From Styela clava (taxonomy: Eukaryota > Chordata > Ascidiacea > Stolidobranchia > Styelidae): a stretch of 64,000 bases of DNA. Every line of letters starts with the position of its first letter. Position 1 is the stretch's first letter. The notes under the pieces were generated by a model that saw nothing but the letters and a program-made list of their open reading frames with translations, made no database searches and was not told the DNA's origin. The position numbers and the translations under genes were made by a program. The DNA is taken from contig NC_135261.1 in NCBI RefSeq assembly GCF_964204865.1, positions 7,688,001 through 7,752,000 of the forward strand, written 5' to 3'. Positions 56,201 through 64,000 of this stretch are shown here, piece after piece.

Positions 56201-58953
56201 GGGGTTTTCCGCGCAAGACATTCAGGATCTCGTCTTTAATTAAATCGGGATCAAAACGGTGACGCTCAGCGTTGGGAGCGGACTAACATTCGCGGAAGTT
56301 ACTCACACGACAAACGATTAATAATGTTGATGTTCGTTAGTTTTAATCAATTTAAGCTAGGACGATACTTGCAGTAGATTGGCGAAAGACTTCTAATTAG
56401 AAATTGAAAGCGTTTATCGTCTCTTCGTAGGTAGTTCCCAGGTGGCATCGCTGGTGCCCCCTTAAATTTTAAGGTTGCATCAACCTTGAACGGTGGCTCG
56501 CAATTCCACACATTTTTATGCCCGCGATGGCAGAAGGCTATATTCGTTTTCATTGGTATTATATATAATCTCAGAATACAAAATACGAGAAAACGTTCAA
56601 TTCGACATAAAGTCATTTTAAATCATAAATGAATATTTCCCTGGAAAATGCAGAACTCCTTCATTAACCCAGTTATTAAAATTCACAAAACCGTGTCCTT
56701 GGTTTAGTTTAAATGCATCTAACATGACAGTTCGTGAGTAAAAAAAATTCAAAACCTCCATAACATAAATATTAGTATTACTAGTTTCAATCATACATGG
56801 CCATGCTAGACGGCCTGTGGCACTTTTCCTCACGTTACTTGACTTGCATGTTTCGTCAATTAGGTACAAGGTATATTATTTTACATATTTCGATTTATCA
56901 ACACTTAAGCTTGGACGCCACATGCAAACATATAATATACAGTCTCGTGGTTAGCAGACGGAAATTTAATATATTTTAAAATAGAATGGACGCATATTAT
57001 TAAAGGGAGAATATGATTATGATAATATTTTCGTTTATTTAAAATGTCTAGTTGAGTCCGATAAAATTCATCAGAAAAAGTATAATAAGGGTTAGGGTTA
57101 GCATAAGTGATAGTTGAGAAAATAAATTCAATGAACATTTACTGTGACACCAAATTACTTTTCATAACTTTCATATGTAATAATGTAAATGAGGCAGCAA
57201 GGTTCGATAAAAAAATATATAAAAACTTAAAAAACATTTGGCATATGATAATTTGATAAGAATTCTAATAGGAGTGAAATCAACCCACACTCAGAGGAAA
57301 TACATATCGAAAAAATAAATATTAGATGCGACAAAGGGCAATAACAACTCCGTTTTAACTACGTTAAGTACTGGCTGTTTATTACTTGCATTTCAGTTAA
57401 GAAAAACGAAGCTGTAAAAAAAGTGATATTTGCATTTTTTCAACAATAAGCCACAAAAATTTTGGCTAGAATAATGGAATCTTATGACCTTATAAAACTC
57501 TCAAGTGTAATATAGAAAATTGTTTTTGCTTGTGGGAAACGCTTGTCTGCTCCAAGTAACAGGCTAAAAGAGGTAAATTACATTTTCACAATATGATTCA
57601 ACATATACAAATCAATTATGATCTATGTCTTACTGAATCCAAATATCTTTCATTAAGCAATTTTCAGAGCCAGTCAAGTTTCACAATAATTCAAATTTTT
57701 GGATGTTTACATGTTTTCAGATGTGACATCCGATGCCTGAAATATCTGAAAATAGCATGAGACAGACGCATGACAGAATTAAATTAACATGGTATTTCGG
57801 AATGTTATTCCGAGGGGAGGGTTGTTTTACAAAATATAGTGTGACAAATATTTTGACTGGAAATAGAAGCTTCATAACTGCAACATTGAGTCACGAGTAG
57901 ATTTATTTAATTGAAAGTGTTTCTAGGAAAGAGAAAATTGATAATATATTTTTGAGTTACAACCAAAAAATTGACCTACGTCTTTCATCGAGATTGTTTT
58001 TAAAATAAATTTGCTTCGCAATAAATGAGTATACAATTTAAAAATTCAGAGGATAGCCATATCATGTTGTACATATTTGTATTGAATGGCATTTTTTCAA
58101 TAAAATGTCAACATTTTAAAGAATTACATACATCAGTGAAAAATATTTATTGAGATAATGGTTGAAAAATAATATTGAATATTGATTGAAATATTAATGA
58201 TACTATCTTACCTGAGTACAAATATATAACATAAAAAAACAATTTAAAAAGAATTCAGCTTATCAGTAACACAGGACTTATTCCCAGTAATATGAGAAGA
58301 TACCATAGTAACAGTCAATATTCAAGATCATGAAAACTTTTTATCACTCATTCTCATGAAAAGCATCACAGTTTGGTGCCGATCTGTGTTTTTGTCCAAC
58401 TTCAATTTTGAAGGACCGCTAGTGTTCGTAAAATTGCAGTAATACAAAATAAATTAAATATACAAACCACAGACTTGATAGCATGTGTTGGTGAAGAATA
58501 CGGGGTTTGTAAAGAATAAAATGACTCAATTACTCGAAGATATTTTAATGAGTGATATTTTAATAACATCAGGTGCATTATCTAAGCATGTTACACATTA
58601 ACAGGATAATGCTTATTAATTAAACATTCAATATATACCGTTGAAAACATGAATTTAAGTTTACCAAACTGATATATCATTTTAGGGGTTTTCAGCAAAA
58701 ATATGTAACGAAAGTATTATTTTCAGAGTGAATTTTAGTCAGATATATGTTGTAGCATTAATAATACCAAGCTATATATAGCTTTTTAGCTATAAAAATT
58801 CAATTTGCGGCATTCATGCTCAAAACCAAATTCATAAAATTTGGATTTCTACAAGGGTAAAAGATAAAAAAAATTTTCATGGACTTCAAATTGCACTTTT
58901 TGCATAAGACAAAAATAATGGGGTTAAAAAATTCAGCAAAAAAATAAGCAAAA
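53281..58953. other. Long gene-free interval
   Basis: No frame of convincing composition. At 53440-53515 a right-end-like hAT sequence (TTTGCAGCCCGCG and GAGTTAGAGACCCCTG) is visible without a partner. A (GT)n tract runs into a G homopolymer at 54228-54261. From about 54.5 to 56.3 kb the base composition is less AT-rich and lacks obvious repeats. From 57.1 kb onward it is very AT-rich with two TTAGGG units at about 57085. Confidence 0.4.
54228..54261. repeat. (GT)n followed by poly-G
   Basis: A run of GT dinucleotides (54228-54246) passes through GGA into a run of about 13 G. A simple-sequence tract, prone to slippage and potentially quadruplex-forming on the G-rich strand. Confidence 0.85.
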
Positions 58954-60003
58954 TCATTTAGGTTTATCCAGTTTAACACAAGGTATAGAATGAATGATCG
59001 TGTTTGTACTTTTTGCAGTTCTAACACAAAAGGAGAAATTTTCAAAACCTGTACATGCAGCACCAACTTCACCTTTTATGTTTACACCAATAAGAGCGCC
59101 CTCAAAAGTCGAATATCTTTTTAAAATTCGGTTGAGGGCATCCCTAGCAGCGTCCTCTGGTGACATACCCTGCCTCATGTTTTCTACTAGTTGATATGTC
59201 GGCAAAAGTCTCATCATTACATCACCATCTCCCGTTGCCACGGCAGCACCGACATCATCATCGGTATAAGCTCCAGCCCCAGGAATTGGCGAATCTCCTA
59301 CTCTGCCAGGAATTTTATGATTTAATCCGTTTGTTGAAGTACCGGCAGCAGTTTTACCATTATTATCAATTGCAATCATGCCGATTGTGTCATGATTGTC
59401 AGGCCTGATGTTACCAGTTTTATTTTTACTATTTGATTGGAGATTTGCTGGATGGTAGGGTCCACATGATGTGGTTGGGTCAGGAATACAATTAATATGA
59501 TAATTTGGTTGACATTGTTTACTCTTCCAGTTTTCCCACATACTTGTGGAATGGTTGGTTGCAAGACTTTCTTCTTTAAATCCATTTTGCACGGCAAACT
59601 CTGTTGCAAGCTCACCCACTAACATACTGTGTTCAGTGTTATCAAGAACGAGGCGAGCAACTCCAATGGCATTTTTGACTCGTCGAAGAGCACCGACAGC
59701 ACCCATATTTAATGTTGTTCCATCCATAATCAAAGCATCAAGTGTTGTTTCACCGTTTTCATCCGGTGAGCCTCCGAAACCCACTGTGCCATCACATTGA
59801 TCTTCTTCACATTTTGTGCAGCCTGCTTGAATTGCGTCAAGTACTGCTGTGTTTGAATCGGACGATGATATTAAAGCTTTCCACCCAGCGTCAGTCGCTT
59901 GTGGCCATGGCCATGTGTTGGCAACAATAGGCAAAGTAGCACTGGCACCAGAAATCACAGTGATTCCAAATACCAGTGACTGGAGAACTGCCCCATTTGA
60001 CAT
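58954..60003 (-). CDS. AGA: N(4)-(beta-N-acetylglucosaminyl)-L-asparaginase (aspartylglucosaminidase)
   Basis: A single-exon frame of 349 residues (human 346). The N-terminus (VLQSLVFGITVISGASA) is a signal peptide, then LPIVANTWPWPQATDAGW. GFGGSPDENGETTLDALIMD and LNMGAVGALRRV are family motifs of the alpha chain. Auto-cleavage before Thr206 in NHDTIGMIAID creates the N-terminal nucleophile of the beta chain; substrate-binding RVGDSPIPGAGAY (R234, D237) follows. The catalytic and binding residues keep the same numbers as in human AGA. The enzyme removes GlcNAc from asparagine in lysosomal breakdown of N-glycoproteins. Sequons at N150 and N194 are available for glycosylation. The gene lacks introns although the vertebrate gene has several. 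It is complete and looks functional. Confidence 0.96.
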   Translation of the reverse strand: MSNGAVLQSLVFGITVISGASATLPIVANTWPWPQATDAGWKALISSSDSNTAVLDAIQAGCTKCEEDQCDGTVGFGGSPDENGETTLDALIMDGTTLNMGAVGALRRVKNAIGVARLVLDNTEHSMLVGELATEFAVQNGFKEESLATNHSTSMWENWKSKQCQPNYHINCIPDPTTSCGPYHPANLQSNSKNKTGNIRPDNHDTIGMIAIDNNGKTAAGTSTNGLNHKIPGRVGDSPIPGAGAYTDDDVGAAVATGDGDVMMRLLPTYQLVENMRQGMSPEDAARDALNRILKRYSTFEGALIGVNIKGEVGAACTGFENFSFCVRTAKSTNTIIHSIPCVKLDKPK

Positions 60004-63000
60004 TATTACAGACTAGTCTAAAGCTAAAAAGTGCAGAGACAATAGCAGTTTTCACCATGTGAAATTATATCAATTATCAAATTGGCAAAAACGACACAAT
60101 AATAAAGGTCAAAGGTCGAAATCACTCACAAAAGTGTTTACATTCAGTAGAGCAAAATACAAAGCCAGCTGAGCAGATAAATATTGAAAGCAATTCAAAG
60201 AAAATGTGAATGCCTGTATTTTAAATGTCTATCAAATTTATATTGAACTGAGCATGTTTCTATAAAAGCAATTTAATATATTAAACCAGAGATGGGCCAA
60301 GAACATGAGAACATAAAGACAATTACAATCCAGTATTTGACATCCAAGCAAGAAAAGAAATATGTTTAAAATGGTAGTAAAGGTATGTAAGTAATAACTG
60401 TGGTAAACATACGCCTGTTTGCTAACCAATAACCTTGTTTTATATAACTGGTTATTGGCATTCGTGACTTCAGGGCATACTGTCTACTGTTTACCAAGCC
60501 TTCAGACCTTGAGGGCTATTTCGTCATTCCCATAGTTTTCAGTGAAACATGATTAATTACATTATGTAGTTGGAAGGCTTTCTAACGATGACAAGGTAGT
60601 ATTATGAATATTTTAAGAGCATATGAAATCTATCTCACAGCATCGAAGCACTTAAAATATCTCACAATATCCCGCATAAAATTAAAATTAGCAGTGTTGT
60701 AAGACTAATACAACGAGTGGTATACTGGAACGCAGTTCATTTTGTTCTGTTATATATCAGCCAAAGACTTTTGAATACAACAATGACCAATATAATCAGC
60801 CGAAATGGTGAAGCTATGAACAGCAAATAAGCCCTTACAATTGAATATGACAGCGGAAAACTCTAGGCAAATTAAAATAGCAAAGTGTAGATAACATAAA
60901 AAGGATAGTTGGGCTATTCAGCGATTCCGATAAAGTTCTTAAAATAATATATCAAAGTAATTCAATACTATTTTAAAAGAACTATTTATATGAAATAACG
61001 TAAATACACAATGATTAGCAAGTCAGCAAAACCTGATAGTTTGTATGATTAATGTGTCATGACCTTCATACCTAACCTAGTTTATCACATATAATGATGA
61101 CAAGCATTCTTGAGTAAATATTAATTCATGATCTTGTAAGTCGTAAAATGTGGTCAAAAATTAATAAATTTCATCCAATAACTCTAGATGAAATGGATAC
61201 AATATTTTAGATCAATTGAAGGGAAATTTATTATAAATTATTTTTTTAATTAATAGTATGACTTAAATTGAACTAAAAAAAAATGTGTAAGAAAAATTGA
61301 TATTTATGGGTTTCTTATTTGTATTATTTGCTACATAATATTTGTAACTTATTAATAGCCAGCATACTAATATAACAGAATCCATTTGTATACCAGTTTA
61401 GCTCATTTCTAAATTCGTACTACAAAAATGCCCAAAAGTTTCCATTCCATCGAGGGAAAAAATATAAACAAAAATAATTATTAGTATTTAATAAGCAAGA
61501 AAATGCAAGTTATGGCTTTTTACAGAGTATTTTGTTCAAGAGAGCTATTAGTATAAAAATGTATACCGTAATACTAATGCTGTTCCATAAGTTGTTTATG
61601 AATATTTAATAATTGTTCGAAAGCAAAAACACAATTCTTGTTAACAATATTATATCATGAAACTAGATATCAAATAGAAAATAAATGACGAAGAATTAAA
61701 TTACAGAAATAGCTTGAATCAAAATTGATATACCACAATGCACCAACTAACAGTTTGAATAATTAATAATAAAAATGAAATGAGGGATATGAAATGGGAT
61801 ATTTTCAGTGGACCAGATATCTAGCGCAAAATCAAACGATTTCATAAATAGCATTTAAATGAAACCAGGACAAAAGTATGAGTTGGATTTCAATGAAGAA
61901 AAATATTACGGTAGTTACCTTGAATGAAAAAAGTTTCATATTATTATGCTGTATTTCATGGTGCTACGATTATTTGTGATTGAAAAGTCTGACAAGAAGG
62001 CCACAATATTTATTTACGTTAACCGCATTTTATTTCAGATGGAACAAAAAATAAACAAAACATCCTAACCTGGTTCAGCTACATTGGGCACAATTCTTTG
62101 AGTTTTTATTTGAAGTAGTCAACGTAAATCATCCATAATAATCTATGGGTTTTACATTTCATTAATATATGAAAATGGAAATTTTAATACTTTTGTGAAC
62201 TGTCATCAAGCTCTAAGTAAATATTATGATACGAAATATCATTCAAATATAATGAACATTAACGATAGCTGAATACAGACGTTTCACTTGATTAACTAAA
62301 AGCCAGACTGTGGTGAATTATTAAAAAATGGGCTCAGTAGAATAATAATAGTATAAAGATCAAAAAAGACCAGGAAAAAAAATTTGCGCTAACATTTCGG
62401 AGATCCGAACACATTTGAAAAAATTCATTTTGGCGCAGACCAAATGACATCAGTACAAATTTTAATCCAAGCATAAGAGCAATGTCACGTAAGCAGAGAT
62501 CAAATTTAAAATTTGCTTTTAATTATAGCCTGTGAACGTTGTAATTAGACGTCTACTTTTCATGCCACTTTCTCCAATAGAACCACATAGAAATGAATAA
62601 GACATAGATGAGCAGATTTACAAGATGTTCTGAACATAAATTCAAATCGTAGAACAAAAATAGAAAACTAGATAAATATAATAATGCCTGCCCAAAGGTT
62701 TTTAATTTATTGGCATTCAATTTTCATATTTCCTATTTATTGTGCAAAGACTGGGACTCTTCAATGAAATGATAGCAAGCCCGCTTCAGACCGTTGGACA
62801 AGCAAAGACTCGCTAAAACAAATAAAATTCTTGTGTCCACTTTTGGGTGTGGTTCGATATAAAATCTTCAGGCAAGACTTAAGAGTAATACATCACCAAA
62901 CTATTGGCCTTCAGGCAAAATATACAAACATAACATTCTGTTCGGTTTCAGTATTTCTCAATCATGCGAAACTAAATGTTTGTGAGAAGATGTTCATCAA

Positions 63001-64000
63001 TGACACAATGACCTCTAAAATTGAAAGAAACTGACATAATTACTATCTATGTACAATAATAAATGGCAGGAATGCACTACATGAGCAATTACCCATCGAC
63101 ATATTCAAACAAAGCAAATGTACTATACAATACAACATGGCACAGTAAAATAATAATTACAAGGAATTAATTAATAATTATTACATAATTAAAAAAAGCG
63201 AAATGTAAAATCATGGCAGGCAAATGAGAAGTTTTAAATTGAAATACAGAATAGAGCTCTCATGCAAGCCTATATCTTCACCGCATTAAACAATTGCTCA
63301 CAATAAGGTGATCATAATTTTATCGGTCGATCGTGATGTTTATCAACTTTATCATATTTTGTTTCTTGAAAAACCATGAAAACGACATAAGGATTGTGAA
63401 TTTGTTCAAGCTCACTTATTCTTATCAAGTGCTGTTGACTCCGTCTCACCCAAAATAGCATAGCAAGGAGAAACCACTAAGTGGAGCTTTCGATATGAGG
63501 CTGAAAGCATAGAAATTAAATTAACCAGGCAAGCATACTGCTTTCAAGCACACTCAAATTCACTAAAACTGAATTAGTGGCTTTGAAGGAAAAGTAAAGC
63601 CATAAAGCACAGTATCACTCAATCGAGTACAAAATGTTTTTCTTTAACATTTTCTTACCAGTTGAATATCCGTATATGCGTATGATCAAACATCCAACTT
63701 TATATGGAATTAAATTGAATGAACACAAAGGCATAATATAGAGAGGGAATCACAAAAAATACAAAAGCAAAAAATTTACTGTAATCTCACAGTAATAGAA
63801 ACTGGCGACCTAAAGCTGCTTGCTTTGGGTGTATGAAAGGCATGAAGCTAGCTTGCCCGTATCTGGACAAGTACAAAAACATGCATGATTCTAACAGCAT
63901 TCTTGATATATTTTTTCAATGTACCGCCCATTCGTAACATGGCAAAATCTATTATATAAAAAGCACCATCTCATAATATACCGTAGATACAATAAAATAA
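60004..64000. other. Gene-free right end
   Basis: AT-rich sequence upstream of AGA with only short frames. It includes copy 2 of the dispersed repeat (62685-62844). The frame at 62831-63034 overlaps the end of that repeat and has no protein-like features that I recognise. No splice-bounded exon was found. Confidence 0.4.
62685..62844. repeat. Dispersed repeat, copy 2 of 2
   Basis: The inverted counterpart of 16705-16864, about 46 kb away; shared blocks in order (reverse complement) are AAGTGGACACAAGAATTTTA, TTTGTTTTAGCGAG, GCGGGCTTGCTATCATTTCAT, CCCAGTCTTTG, ATGCCAATAAAT and GGGCAGGCA. It may be a tail or body of an unclassified repeat. Confidence 0.65.

Noticed and set aside
56347-56869. 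Minus-strand frames of 83-89 codons as genes
   Set aside because: No domain, splice or signal-peptide evidence and many competing short frames in the same interval.
57085-57105. Interstitial telomere (TTAGGG) repeat
   Set aside because: Only two units are present, and the same word occurs inside the MITE family of this window; it does not support a telomere remnant.
1-64000. CRISPR array or prokaryotic operon
   Set aside because: The DNA has eukaryotic introns, TATA boxes, polyadenylation signals and animal genes; the only regular repeats are transposon-derived or tandem duplications.

Overview
The window is AT-rich animal genomic DNA with introns. Four conserved genes are recognisable: an SLC49/FLVCR-like MFS transporter (+, 3 coding exons), FAN1 (-, 14 coding exons), UBE2M/UBC12 (-, intronless) and aspartylglucosaminidase AGA (-, intronless). 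Two intact copies of a SAM-dependent methyltransferase sit at the left end. Gene content, AT-richness, and 3' splice sites lying a few bases to a few tens of bases upstream of several ATGs would fit an invertebrate deuterostome such as an ascidian tunicate. This is inference only, because nothing in the sequence names the species.

Layout. 1-19.6 kb is a rearranged duplication locus built around the methyltransferase family: intact copy A (-, 5185-6075), intact copy D (+, 18612-19520), a dead copy B (+, about 8345-9072) that lost SAM motif I, a 3' relic near 2.15-2.33 kb, a promoter-plus-5'-end relic at 16.28-16.44 kb, and a unit at 1-1.5 kb whose coding part is gone. A 5,994-bp hAT transposon with a perfect 8-bp target duplication (9896-15889) is inserted in one of these units. 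It contains a broken TTF-finger/hAT transposase and a nested element (10001-12957) with long inverted arms and remnants of an unidentified multi-exon gene.

19.6-31.1 kb holds assorted hAT-type ends, an orphan candidate exon (21898-22220), the SLC49-like transporter (22983-24837), and then two abutting hAT-type elements (25363-26559 and 26570-30691) that share the target sequence ATCTAGGC. The second carries a PIF-Harbinger element (27030-29552, TTA duplication) with MADF/BESS and broken DDE transposase genes, plus a tandem duplication of about 300 bp.

31.4-43.7 kb is FAN1. All 14 exons join in frame into a 906-residue protein with the catalytic VRR-NUC residues intact but no visible UBZ4 finger. 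Its introns are loaded with one MITE family (8-bp target duplications) and two tRNA-derived SINE types, including a SINE inside a MITE inside an intron. UBE2M follows at 45.9-46.4 kb. 47-50.6 kb is an old inverted-repeat element with another hAT-type element inside. 50.6-58.9 kb and 60-64 kb show no gene I can support. AGA lies at 58.95-60.0 kb.

The conserved genes do not form an obvious pathway: FAN1 is nuclear DNA repair, UBE2M neddylation, AGA lysosomal glycoprotein breakdown, and the transporter is a membrane protein. They look like independent neighbours. The unusual biology is in the expanding and decaying methyltransferase locus and in the layered transposons.
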